This document shows, piece by piece, positions 32,735-43,384 of a stretch of 64,000 bases of DNA. The notes under the pieces are model-generated. The model did no database searches. It was not told where the DNA came from and saw only the letters and a program-made list of their open reading frames with translations. The stretch's first letter is position 1. The number at the start of each line of letters is the position of its first letter. Position numbers and translations under genes: made by a program. The DNA comes from Plectosphaerella cucumerina (taxonomy: Eukaryota; Ascomycota; Sordariomycetes; Glomerellales; Plectosphaerellaceae): positions 2,852,001 to 2,916,000 of the forward strand of contig JAGPXD010000002.1 in assembly GCA_020746995.1 (NCBI GenBank), in the 5' to 3' direction.

Positions 32735-35649
32735 ATGAACTTTGAGGCGAAAGAACAGGAGTATGCCCGCGGATATCCGATGAGAGATCTCTCTGGTGAT
32801 TCTACCGTAAGTGCTTGGCTGCCCCTTCGATGACGCTCTGCGACGTCCGACTTTCACGTCATGAGGCTAACCGAGACTCTAGTATCGATTCTCGGCCCGG
32901 GATGAAACGGAACACCTTCAACCTGTCGATGATTCACGCCCGGTCGATGGATCGGACAATTCCCCTTCGGCAGTCTCTCCCGTCTCCCCTCGACCCATTG
33001 GCCTGAATGAGCTCGACTCGCAAGGGGTATATGACCCCCATCCCCTCACGACGCCCTCCGAATATCCGAATCAGGCGTACAGCCAGCCAGACTTCGTGCC
33101 CGAGGATGGTGCTTTCTCTTACACCCCTCAAGATGAGAGGTGGCTAGCACGCCAGCACCAGCCCGGCCCCTCGCCCCAAGAGGGCGATGCTACCAATGGC
33201 CTCTCAAGATCCAAGACTCGCAAGGTCAAACTTGTCCAGGGAGCCGTGTTGAGTCTCGACTACCCTGTCCCCAGCGCTATCAAGAACGCCGTCGAGTCTC
33301 GATACACAAGTGGTGAAGAAGGTCAGGCCGAAGAATTCACCAAGATGCGTTACACAGCCGCAACATGTGACCCCAACGACTTCACCATTCGCAACGGATA
33401 CAACCTTCGACCACGTCTGTACAATCGCCACACCGAGCTCATGATCGCTATCACCTACTACAACGAAGACAAGGTCCTCCTCGCACGCACCCTCCACGGG
33501 GTTATGCAGAACGTCCGCGACATCGTGAACCTGCGCAAGTCGCGCTTCTGGAACCAAGGTGGCCCAGCGTGGCAGAAGATTGTCGTCTGTCTGATTTTCG
33601 ACGGCATCGACAAGGTCGACAAGAACGTGTTCGATGTGCTTGCGACCGTGGGCATCTATCAGGATGGCGTCGTCAAGAAGGATGTCAATGGGAAAGACAC
33701 GGTGGCTCACATTTTCGAGTTCACGAGCCAGATCTCGGTGACACCGAATCAACAGCTTGTACGACCGAACCGCGACGGCGATTCATCGCATAATCTGCCT
33801 CCCGTACAACTCATGTTTTGCCTGAAGCAGAAGAACAGCAAGAAGATCAACTCGCATCGCTGGCTATTCAACGCGTTTGGACGCCTACTGAACCCCGAGG
33901 TGGCGATTTTGATTGATGCAGGTACCAAACCAGGACCTCGATCCCTCCTGGCTCTTTGGGAGGCCTTCTACAACGACAAAGTAAGACTCTCTTATAATCG
34001 GCCTTACTGTTTCTCACTGACCCCCCAGGACCTTGGCGGAGCGTGCGGTGAAATTCATGCGATGCTCGGAGCCAACGGCCGGAAACTCTTCAACCCGCTC
34101 GTCGCGATCCAGAACTTCGAGTACAAGATCTCCAATATCCTCGACAAACCCCTTGAGAGCGCCTTCGGATACGTGAGCGTCTTACCGGGCGCCTTTTCCG
34201 CATACCGCTTCCGCGCCGTCATGGGCCGTCCGCTCGAACGCTACTTCCATGGAGATCACTCGCTGTCGGCGATCCTCGGGAAGAAGGGTATCGATGGCAT
34301 GAACATCTTCAAGAAGAACATGTTCCTCGCCGAAGACCGTATCCTGTGCTTCGAATTGGTTGCGAAAGCGGGTCAGAAATGGCACCTGTCCTATGTCAAA
34401 GCTGCGAAGGGAGAAACCGATGTGCCCGAGGGGGCTGCTGAATTCCTCTCGCAGCGCAGACGCTGGCTCAACGGAAGCTTCGCCGCGTCACTCTACTCCC
34501 TGATGCACTTTGGGCGCATCTACAGCAGCGGTCACAACCTCGTGAGGATCTTCTTCCTGCACATCCAGCTGGTGTACACCTTCGTCAACGTCCTCTTCAG
34601 CTGGTTCTCGCTAGCGTCGTACTGGCTTACGACTGCCGTCATCATGGATCTCGTTGGTACCCCGGAGCCAGTCAGAGATTACCACGGATGGCCGTTTGGC
34701 GATGTCGCAAGTCCCATTGTCAACGTCTTCGTCAAGTACGCCTACCTCTTGTTCGTCATGCTCCAGTTCATTCTGGCCCTCGGCAACCGACCAAAGGCGT
34801 CCGAACGCAGCTACATCGCCTCCTTTGTCATCTTCGGCCTAGTTCAGGGATACATCGTCGTGTTGACGACATACCTCGTGGTCTTGGCCTTGAGCAAGCC
34901 GATAGGGGACCAAATCTCCTTCGCATCTGGCAGCGCCATCGTCAACAGCTTCTTCGGCGGCGGAGATGGAGTCGCGGGCGTGATCCTCATTGCGCTCGTG
35001 ACGATCTACGGACTCAACTTCCTTGCATCATTTCTATACCTCGACCCGTGGCATATGTTCCACTCCTTCCCGCAGTATCTCATCCTCATGTCGACGTACG
35101 TCAACGTCCTCATGGTGTACGCTTTCAACAACTGGCACGATGTCTCCTGGGGCACCAAGGGATCTGATTCCGCCGATGCGCTACCCTCAGCACGCATAGT
35201 CAAGGGTGACGACGCCGGTGCCATGGTTGAGGAGGTGGATAGGGAGCAGGCCGACATCGATACAATTTTTGAAGCAACGGTCCGGCGGGCGCTCGCCCCG
35301 ATGGAGCCTGTTGTAGAAGCTGCGGGCGCGGACAAGAGTGCCGAGGACTCCTACAAGTCGTTCAGAACAGGCTTGGTTGTCTCCTGGGTGGTCTCCAACG
35401 TCATGCTCATCATTATTGTCACGAGCGACGATTTCACCACGCTGGGTGTTCCGGTATGTTTGGACGAAGTTTTCGAGGGCAGGGCATACCTAGCATACTA
35501 ACCGTGCACAGAAAGCGTCGACGAGCCGAACACCGTTCTACTTCAAGGTGCTGCTGTATGTCACAGCAGTCCTGTCTCTGGTTCGATTCTTTGGATTTCT
35601 CTGGTTTCTGGGACGGACAGGCATCATGTGCTGCTTCTTGAAGAAATAA
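32735..35649 (+). CDS. Class III chitin synthase
   Basis: Exons 32735-32806, 32883-33980, 34029-35453 and 35512-35649 give 910 residues. The N-terminal 150 residues are a hydrophilic Pro/Ser-rich cytosolic region. The chitin synthase 1 domain begins at VKLVQGAVLSLDYPVPSAIK, which is the class III form. ICLIFDG-type (VCLIFDGID), ILIDAGTKPGP, FLAEDRILCFELV and SQRRRWLNGS are the UDP-GlcNAc-binding and catalytic blocks. From about residue 580 the protein has several membrane helices, and the last exon encodes another (VTAVLSLVRFFGFLWFLG). The 48-nt intron at 33981-34028 is a multiple of three without a stop, so an unspliced message would insert 16 residues in the catalytic domain. It makes wall chitin at hyphal tips; class III enzymes in several moulds are important for polarised growth. 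Confidence 0.95.
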
Positions 35650-36717
35650 GAAGGGGAGGTCGTGGGCTTCTTCATAGGTAGCTAGGTACCGCCGCTTTGA
35701 AGCAGAAGGTCGGACTTGTCGGAGAATCTAATGACTTGGCGAGACTGTTCCGGGGCAGCCCCCCACACCACCCACACGTTTTGGCCCCCATGATGTCCGT
35801 CAGTGCACCCATCTCCAGTCTCAATTGTAGCCATGGCTCCAGGATTGCTGTCAACTCAAGGCTTGCTTCCTCTCGTAGGGGAAGCGCTAGAAGGTCTCTA
35901 GATACCGAAGACAGAGCGTAGGAGGTGGCATTTCATGCGTCAAACTCCCATGCCTCCTCGGCATCATGGAGCCGAACTATACGTGGGGTTTCCGACAACA
36001 GCATGCGCCAAGTTCGGTTCGGTTGTGGTATCCGAAGCTTGCGGGGATGCTTCGATACCGTCTGGTGCCCTTACGAATAAGCGGTGACCTACGATAAAAG
36101 CATGCCCGCCCTGCAAGTAACCGAGATGAGTTGGCTAGTAAGGTTACAGTGCATCCGGGCCTGCCCGATCAAGCACGTACATCAGTGATTGCAACGGTGC
36201 CGGTGTCGGCTATCAGACAAATCGCTCGTTCCACTTCGGGGTCTGAGCCGACTGACTTTTGTCCGCTGGTCAGGGGTCAGGGAAGCTTACAGAGAAAAAT
36301 GTCCACAAAGCGTGATCGCCGCGGACTTAAGGCTGAGGGCCGGTCAAATGGTCGACGCCTTTGAAGACCTGCTCCCCACATAGATTGATTAGATGATCTG
36401 ATAAGATGCAAGTTGCGCTCGTATTAAAGGAACTGCAAGGGTCCTAGGCTGTCGCCAAGACGGCACCACCATCCCACTGCATCTCCGGGGGCCATGGAGC
36501 CCACGAGTCGTATTGTCATGGGTTGTTCCGTCGGAGTTCGTCACTAGTTCGGCATAGGAAGGTCGTCTTCGCTCGGCGTTCCGACTATCTTGGTGAGCAT
36601 GCATGGCGACATCCACTAGACGAGGGTATAAAGACCCTCTGTCGTGGCCAAGACCTTTCTGGGATCTTCACGGCTTCTTCTTACCAGAGACTCACCCCCC
36701 TCGGCCCTACCTTCAAG
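35650..36717. other. Intergenic region
   Basis: 3' end of the chitin synthase and promoter of the subtilase. Only a TATA box at 36627 was recognised. Confidence 0.4.
36627..36633 (+). promoter_or_regulatory. TATA box of subtilase gene
   Basis: TATAAAG, about 90 bp upstream of the ATG at 36718. Confidence 0.55.
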
Positions 36718-39700
36718 ATGACCCGCTGGCAGATGCTCGCTGCGGCACTCCCCGCGGCCCTCCTCGCGGGAACGGTCTCGGCTGACGACAGCTTCGCTGG
36801 AGCTCGCAAGGCCCTCACGTCCCCTGAGACGGTCCCCGGCCGCTTCATCGTGGAGCTGCAACCACTCGGCGATGGGCCCCAGGCCCGTGACGAGGCGACC
36901 GATATCAAGCAGGTCGTCAACGACATCAACGCTCTCGGCTACGAGGCCACCGTCAAGGACGACTTCTCCGCCGTCTCAGGCCGCTTCCAAGGCGCGTCAG
37001 TCGACATTGCCAACTCCAACGACTCAAGCATCGACGACATTGAGCGCATTGCTGGTGTCGCTCGCGTCTGGCCTGTCGAGACCATCACCCTCAACGTCTC
37101 CTTCAGCGTCGGCGACTCGCCTTCCTGGAACCCGCATGCCGCCACCAGGGTCGACGAGCTGCATGCTCGTGGTCTCACCGGGTCGGGTCAGCGCGTCTGC
37201 GTCGTCGACTCGGGCATCGACGTCAACCACCCCGCGCTCAAGGGCAAGGTCGCCGGCGGACGCAACCTCGTTGACGACAACGACGACCTGACGGACTGCA
37301 ACGGCCACGGCACCTTTGTGTCATCAGTCATCGTCGGTCAGGATGCCGACTTCAAGGGTGTCGCCTACGAGGCCGAGGTTGCCATGTATAAGATCTTTGC
37401 CTGCGCAGGCACCACCTCCAACGACCTGGTTCTCAAGGGTCTTCTGGCCGCTGACGCCGATGGCTGCGACATCATCTCTCTTTCAGTTGGCAGCGACACC
37501 GGCTACGAGAACGCAGTGACCTCGCGCGTTGCTTCGCAGATCGCCCAGGATCGTCTCGTTGTCATTGCCGCCGGCAACAGTGGTGCCATGGGCGCCTACT
37601 TTGCCTCCTCCCCTGCCTCCGGCAAGGATGTTCTCTCCGTCGGATCCATCGAGGCCGCCCAGATCATGGGCTGGCCGGCCTTCATCTCTTCCAGCAGCGG
37701 CGAGTCGTACAACATCTCGTATGTCACGCACGACGGTGCCAAGTACGATGCCGACGTCGACGTGCCGCTTGATCTCGGCGGCAATGACGGCTGCAACCTG
37801 GACTGGGACCTAGGAACTACGGACACAGCCGTTCTCGTCAAGCGCGGCGTCTGCAACTCTCGCAGCTCGTACCGGTCTGTCGTGAGCGCCGGCTACGGCT
37901 ACGGCATTCTCTTCGACTCTTACAACCAGGGCGTCTACTACGACTCGGAGCTTGCGGGCTACTCTGACGAGCTCAAGCTCTTCGCCATCACGGCTGCCGA
38001 CGTCGGCCGCTGGGCCAAGGAGCAGGTTGCCGCCGGCAATACCCTTCGCCTCCAGATCACCAAGGGCGCCACCCCGGCCGCCTTCGCGAGCGAGGTCGCC
38101 AGTGCTGGTCGTGTCTCCGAATTCACCTCCTGGGGCCCGACCTTTGAGAATGGTTTCTCGCCGCTTGTTTCCGCCCCCGGTGGTGTCGTGTACGGCGCTT
38201 TCCCCGACGGCGTGTTTGCCGTCGCTTCGGGCACGTCCTTCTCCACGCCCTATGTCGCCGGTGTTGCTGCGCTTTACTACGCCAACGGCAACAAGGACCA
38301 CACATCTTTCGTGCGCCGTCTCGCCTCGACCGCTATCGCTCAGCCGGCCTTCAACGCCCAGGACGGCAAGGTTGTTGCCGAGGTTGGACCTCTTGCCCAG
38401 CAGGGTGCCGGCCTCATCGACGCGGCCAAGCTCTTCGACTACGCTGGTGTCCTCGTCTCGGCGCCTGCGCTCGTCCTCAACGACACCGACAACCGTGTGA
38501 GCACGCACACGATCCGCATCCATAACACTGGCGAGACGGACGTCGTGTACAACATCACCCACGCCCCGGCTGCTTCCCTCTGGACCAGGAGCTCAACCTG
38601 GTACAGCTACGAGTACTGGCCCCGTCTCACTCCCGAGGTCGGCTCTCTCTCGGCTCCCAGCACGCTAGCTGTTCCAGCCGGCGAGACCCGCGAGTTTGAG
38701 GTCACCTTCTCCGCTCCCCAGATTTCCGCCCAAGCCGGCGCTCTCTGGAGCGGCAAGGTCGTGCTCGAGGGCGACAACGACGAGGTGCTGTCCGTCCCCT
38801 ACATGGGCGTCGAGGCATCGACTTACGACTGGACGCCGCTTCACCACTCGCCAGAGTCGTACCGCTACGATCAGTTCACTGGCGAGCTGTACCCTGTCGA
38901 CCATGGCGGTGAAGCTTACAAGCCCGCTGAGTACAACTCACCCGAAGTCTACTTTGCCTTCCGCTACGGCACCTACGAGTTTTCTATAGATATCGTTGGT
39001 CCCGATTGGACCACGGACCAATTCACCTACCCGCCCGTGCCCGCCGTCGGTCGCGATGCGTGGTATGGAAGCATCCGTTTCTCCGCCGCTCCCGAGATGG
39101 GATACATGGACTTCCCCATGAGGGAAGTTCAGCGCTTCAACATGGGCAGCTTCGTCACCTTCATCTCTCTCGCCAACGGCACCGAGATCCCGTCGGGCCG
39201 CTACCGCATCTTCACGCGCGCCCTGCGTATGTTTGGCGACGCGTCCAAGCCCGAAGACTGGCAGCTCTTCCTTTCGGACTCCTTCTCCATCCAGCTGGGT
39301 GACGACCCGGTCCCGGCCGAGCCGTCGACTGCCAGTGTCACCACCGCTGCCGCGTCCAGCACCGTCGCCGCCTCGACAGTCGTTCCTGATGCATCGACAA
39401 CTGCTCCTGCTTCCGCCAGCAGCTCCGAGCCTGTCACCAGCTCCGAGCCTGTGATCTCAGTCCCTGGCCCGACCACAACACTGACTGCTGCTGCCACGCC
39501 CACCGGGCTCTCTGATGGCTTCAAGCTGCTTCGTCTCCAGCGCCTCCGCGAGTCTTCTAACCAATTCTCCGAGGTCGATGGCTGGATGGAGCTTCGCATC
39601 CAGGTTTCGCTCCCAGGACCTCTTCCCCAGGACGCGGTCATCAGCTTCGGTGTCCCTGAGGAGATTGTCGACATCGCCGCAGACAACGCCCTTGACGCAC

Positions 39701-40431
39701 CCGCTGGCACGGCTGGCAGGACAGAGTTCGACGAGGCAAACCGTCTCTTCAAGATCAACTTCAGCGACTGGACCACCTGGAACAAGAACCTTGAGGGCGA
39801 CTTCTTCGTTTTCTGCCGCTTCAAGCCCGAGTTCGCCGCCACCATGAAGCGCGGCACCTACGTCGTCGAGTTCCCGACCGTCGGTCGCACTCACCAGTCC
39901 CTTGTCTACCTGACGGCCGTCGACCGCACCGACGTCTACAACCACATCTACACCGAGCCTTACGAGGACAACGCAACTCTCTACATCGCTGAAGTTGAGG
40001 TGCCGGCCTCGCTGGGACCTTGGGACTACGTCCAAATTGAGACCTCACACACGGCCGACGACGACGGCTTCGTCTGCGACGAGTCGAGCGTGTCCATTGG
40101 CAGCCCTTCGTGTGGCGATCTCCGCCTGCGCTCGACCACCGACGTGACGAAGGAGTCCTTCGATATCTGCACTGCTAAGCGCTTCCGCGCCATCGTCAAC
40201 AGCACCGTCGAGGAGAACGAGGTCGTGCGCTTCAAGATTGCCAACCTCCAGGGCTCCCGTGACTACTGGACCGTCAGCATGCAGTATGGTCTTGACATTC
40301 AGCTGTCCAACGGTACCTTGGTGCTTCTCGACTTCAAGACGCTTCTGTGGGAGAAGTATGCCCGCCAGAGGACGTTCGACTTCACTGCTTTCACTGGAGA
40401 GAGGGCGGTTCCTCTGCCTACACAGCAGTAG
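36718..40431 (+). CDS. Secreted subtilisin-like protease with PA insert and adhesin-like C-terminus
   Basis: Intronless, 1237 residues from the ATG at 36718, chosen because it starts a signal peptide (MLAAALPAALLAGTVSA); the frame is open further upstream. Residues about 40-125 resemble an inhibitor I9 propeptide (RFIVELQPL). The S8 triad is Asp164 in CVVDSGID, His197 in NGHGTFVSS and Ser507 in SGTSFSTPYVAG. A protease-associated insert lies roughly at 340-440 (VLVKRGVCNSRSSYRSVVSA). A beta-rich Fn3-like region follows to about 860, then a Ser/Thr/Pro linker (about 864-925). The last 310 residues form a separate beta-rich, Cys-containing domain (DAVISFGVPEEIVDI, WTTWNKNLEGDFFVF, RGTYVVEFPTVG) whose pattern recalls the Ig-like binding domains of microbial adhesins. 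Most fungal Vpr-type subtilases end soon after the Fn3-like part. Extracellular or wall-bound protease; no GPI signal seen. Confidence 0.93.
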   Translation: MTRWQMLAAALPAALLAGTVSADDSFAGARKALTSPETVPGRFIVELQPLGDGPQARDEATDIKQVVNDINALGYEATVKDDFSAVSGRFQGASVDIANSNDSSIDDIERIAGVARVWPVETITLNVSFSVGDSPSWNPHAATRVDELHARGLTGSGQRVCVVDSGIDVNHPALKGKVAGGRNLVDDNDDLTDCNGHGTFVSSVIVGQDADFKGVAYEAEVAMYKIFACAGTTSNDLVLKGLLAADADGCDIISLSVGSDTGYENAVTSRVASQIAQDRLVVIAAGNSGAMGAYFASSPASGKDVLSVGSIEAAQIMGWPAFISSSSGESYNISYVTHDGAKYDADVDVPLDLGGNDGCNLDWDLGTTDTAVLVKRGVCNSRSSYRSVVSAGYGYGILFDSYNQGVYYDSELAGYSDELKLFAITAADVGRWAKEQVAAGNTLRLQITKGATPAAFASEVASAGRVSEFTSWGPTFENGFSPLVSAPGGVVYGAFPDGVFAVASGTSFSTPYVAGVAALYYANGNKDHTSFVRRLASTAIAQPAFNAQDGKVVAEVGPLAQQGAGLIDAAKLFDYAGVLVSAPALVLNDTDNRVSTHTIRIHNTGETDVVYNITHAPAASLWTRSSTWYSYEYWPRLTPEVGSLSAPSTLAVPAGETREFEVTFSAPQISAQAGALWSGKVVLEGDNDEVLSVPYMGVEASTYDWTPLHHSPESYRYDQFTGELYPVDHGGEAYKPAEYNSPEVYFAFRYGTYEFSIDIVGPDWTTDQFTYPPVPAVGRDAWYGSIRFSAAPEMGYMDFPMREVQRFNMGSFVTFISLANGTEIPSGRYRIFTRALRMFGDASKPEDWQLFLSDSFSIQLGDDPVPAEPSTASVTTAAASSTVAASTVVPDASTTAPASASSSEPVTSSEPVISVPGPTTTLTAAATPTGLSDGFKLLRLQRLRESSNQFSEVDGWMELRIQVSLPGPLPQDAVISFGVPEEIVDIAADNALDAPAGTAGRTEFDEANRLFKINFSDWTTWNKNLEGDFFVFCRFKPEFAATMKRGTYVVEFPTVGRTHQSLVYLTAVDRTDVYNHIYTEPYEDNATLYIAEVEVPASLGPWDYVQIETSHTADDDGFVCDESSVSIGSPSCGDLRLRSTTDVTKESFDICTAKRFRAIVNSTVEENEVVRFKIANLQGSRDYWTVSMQYGLDIQLSNGTLVLLDFKTLLWEKYARQRTFDFTAFTGERAVPLPTQQ

Positions 40432-40767
40432 ACACTGAGATGTCTGCATTACCTCAATGACAGGCATCCTGGGCATCTTCCGGTAAATAGACAAACTACA
40501 CATCTTTGATACCCAAGAACCACACAGTATTCTCGTCTTGAATGTGATGTCAGTTTTCGAGACCGCTTGGGCATTTCATTTCTTTGCAACCCCGGTAGGG
40601 TTCGTCACCCGGGCTGCCCGGTGATTGACAAGAGGCGTCTGGAAGCGTCACGTTGAGGCACAGGCAATAATTGCAACCAACGTGATTTGAACTCCGCCAT
40701 GTACAGGCTTACAATTTCATTCATTGTCTATGGGAAGGCAGGTATGCCAGCAAGTCAGCCTGCAGCT
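40432..40767. other. Convergent 3' region
   Basis: Between the stops of the subtilase (+) and the MFS transporter (-). Nothing else seen. Confidence 0.45.
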
Positions 40768-42485
40768 TCAAGTCGACGAAGACGCCTGGTTGACAGGAAC
40801 AGCCTTTGTGCTCCAATCGCCCTTGTTGTCGCTCGGCGCCGACTCCGCAGATGCAGCGTCACCCTGGATGTCAGTGTCTTCGGAGGCAGCAAGTTCCTTC
40901 CGAGCCCTGTTCAATTTGTCAGCATGAGTGTTAAATGATGATGAAATGAGACGACTTACTCCTTCCTCTTGATGTAGATGTTGAGGACATGGGCAGATGC
41001 GATGAGGGCGAGTGCGCAGGAGAGACAGAAAGCAAAGCCCTTGGGATACTGTGGCGCCTCAACCGTGGGGAACGTGAGAATAGGCGTCCAGGCGGTGGAG
41101 GATTGTGCGATGATTGTGATCATGACAAGGGTGAAAGATCGCTCCTCGGGGGAGTCGCGCAGAAGGGTATTGACCCAGCCATGGAAGACACTGGAAAGGG
41201 CGTTGGACCAGTACATTGTCGAGAATGCAAACCACTTGGCGGATTCGGGGATGTTCCACACCACCAGCATGATCAAACCCGTGGCGTTGAGCGCCGATGC
41301 AGCGGTGATAGCCCACGCCGGACCCAGAATTAGATCAGAGGCAAAGCACGCCACCAGGTTGTACAAGATACCCAGCGCGGGCGCAATCGTTCCGAGCTCG
41401 TTGATCTTGGACGGGGAATACCGCTGAAGACTCTTGATCCACAGGAGGAAGCTTCCGGTGCTCTTGTGGATCCCGGCGTTCCAGAAGAGAACGTCGACGA
41501 GGATGACAGTCCAGAACTGGGGGCTCAGGAAGATCTTCTTGATGTGTCGGACCTTGAAGGTGCCATGAGTGACATGTCCGCTGCGTTCGAGTCTGCTCTT
41601 GGCAATCTGAATGTCCTTCTCGTTCAGGACCCAGCGGTTAGGCTGGTCAATGGTTCCGGGGAGAAGGAAGTAGCCGAGAATGCCGACGGGGAAGGTAATG
41701 AGCGCGCAGATGATGTACATCCAGCGCCATCCGGCGAGGCCGTTCACACCCTCAAGACGCTGGGAAGCACCGGCCGCGACGAGGCCAGCGGTGAGGGTAC
41801 CAAGGTTGAGACCGGTGTAGAAGAGGCCACCACGGCGAGCAATCTCGTGGCCGCGGTACCAAGAGCCTGCAAAGGGATAGTCAGTACCGATTTCTGCCGA
41901 GGGCCAAGGTCGAGGAAGGAGACGTACCGAAGACGTAGTGCATGGCAGGGAAGAAGGCAGCCTGTTGGGGGATACGGTCAGCGCTGTACGAAGATGTCCG
42001 GCATGGGCAGTCTCACCTCAAAGAAGCCAACGAAGAAGCGGTACGCCGCAACCTCGCCAAAAGACGTCGCTCGGTACTGCAACAGCGTGAAGACACCCCA
42101 AAGGATATCCATTGCCGGGATGGTCCAGTACATGGGGATGTATGTGAAGAGGAACATGAAAGGAAGCATTCCAACGACAGCTCCCACAGTGTACATGGTC
42201 TGCAGCTGAACGAGCTCGTTGCCGAAGAAGCCCAGGTCTTCCTTCATACCGGCGACGTAGGCATTGTCTGTTGGCAGAAACGTCAGAGCAAGTAGACCAC
42301 ATGGAGGGGGAAGCATGCATACTGAGGTTTGCCTGGTCAATGTACTTGACCCAATAAGCCAGAATGGCATAAGGAACAACAAGAAGGTCAAGCTTGATGA
42401 TGAAAGCGCGCTCCTCAGGCGTGTCATCGTCCGAGTACCACTGGATCTTCCACCACTTCTTGCGCGGAACCGTTGTCTCGATCAT
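40768..42485 (-). CDS. MFS transporter, Liz1/Fen2-like anion:cation symporter
   Basis: Five exons (42485-42323, 42267-42017, 41961-41928, 41866-40960, 40916 region trimmed to 40906-40768) give 497 residues. Splicing restores YIDQANLNNAYVAGMKEDLG, the helix 1 segment of Liz1/Fen2/Dal5 carriers, and joins VGFFEAAFFPAMHYVFGSWY, the conserved helix 4 block; exon 3 is only 34 nt. IPESAKWFAFSTMYWSNA and the other hydrophobic segments support about twelve membrane helices. The C-terminal exon encodes a hydrophilic tail rich in Ser, Asp and Ala. Family members import pantothenate, nicotinate, biotin or similar carboxylates. It is divergent from the FAD monooxygenase, with 899 bp between starts, which suggests import of that enzyme's substrate; that is inference. 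Confidence 0.9.
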
Positions 42486-43384
42486 CTTGGCGGTGTCTCG
42501 TGTTCAACGCAACCAAAGATGAGAGAATGGGGCTATTGAAGGCAACAAAGCAGGTTGGAGAGGACCCTTGGATCCCGTTTCTCGGCCGGGAATATCGTCT
42601 TGATATGCGATCCCGTGTACCCCGGCGCGAGGGCGCCGGATCGGCCTGAACCAACGGACTAGAAAAGTCTGGCTGCATGGATTGCGACAACTGGGGTCGG
42701 CTTTTCGTCATACGGAATTCCCTCTTTCTCTTAAAACCCGCAGTTAAAAACGTGGCCGAGCGGGCATCCCCCGATTTCACTGCATATCACCGGTGGATGA
42801 AGATATGACGGGCCTGACGGCCACGGTCAAGAACCTGGATGGGGGTCACAACGCGACGAACTAGCGGAGCGGACGGGGAACTTTCACACGTGGAAACATG
42901 CTTCCCGGCCCGCGTTCTGGGCGGTACTGGCCATCATTGGACCATCGCCGGGGCCGGTCACGGAGTCGACGCCGAAAAGGCCACTGCAAGCAACATCGCG
43001 TGCTTTATCGTCGGCATCACGAATGAGGGTCCCCGAGTCAGATACCGGCGTGGGGGGCGAAAGGGGCATAAAGATAGGGGTTTGTCAGCGATAGGCTTCA
43101 CTTGGTTCAGGGGTTTGAGATGGGTCCAGCCTGGGAAGGATGCCGATACCCGTCTTGGGCGGTTGTCTAAGGCCCGGAACTCGCTGATGGCGACGACGTC
43201 TAGGGCGATGGCGCCATTTCAGGGTCGGAGAAGCCTCGCTCCTTCACAACCTGGCGCGCGGCTCTGCTCCGTTATATACACCCACGTCACCGTGCCTTGC
43301 GCCGGCGTAGGCTGGGCCCTGCTAGCCAAGACATTCACTGCCGTTTTGTTTTTTGTTGCGCATCAGACTCGTTGGCTATCTATC
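42486..43384. promoter_or_regulatory. Divergent promoter of MFS and monooxygenase
   Basis: 899 bp between two divergent starts. A TATATA element at 43273-43278 lies about 110 bp upstream of the monooxygenase ATG. Palindromes CGGCCG (42583-42588) and CACCGGTG (42788-42795) are present. The paired CGG-CT-CCG element seen at 46100-46156 was not found here. Confidence 0.45.

Noticed and set aside
37810..38562. Minus-strand open frame of 250 codons inside the subtilase
   Set aside because: Antisense shadow caused by GC-rich third positions of the subtilase gene.
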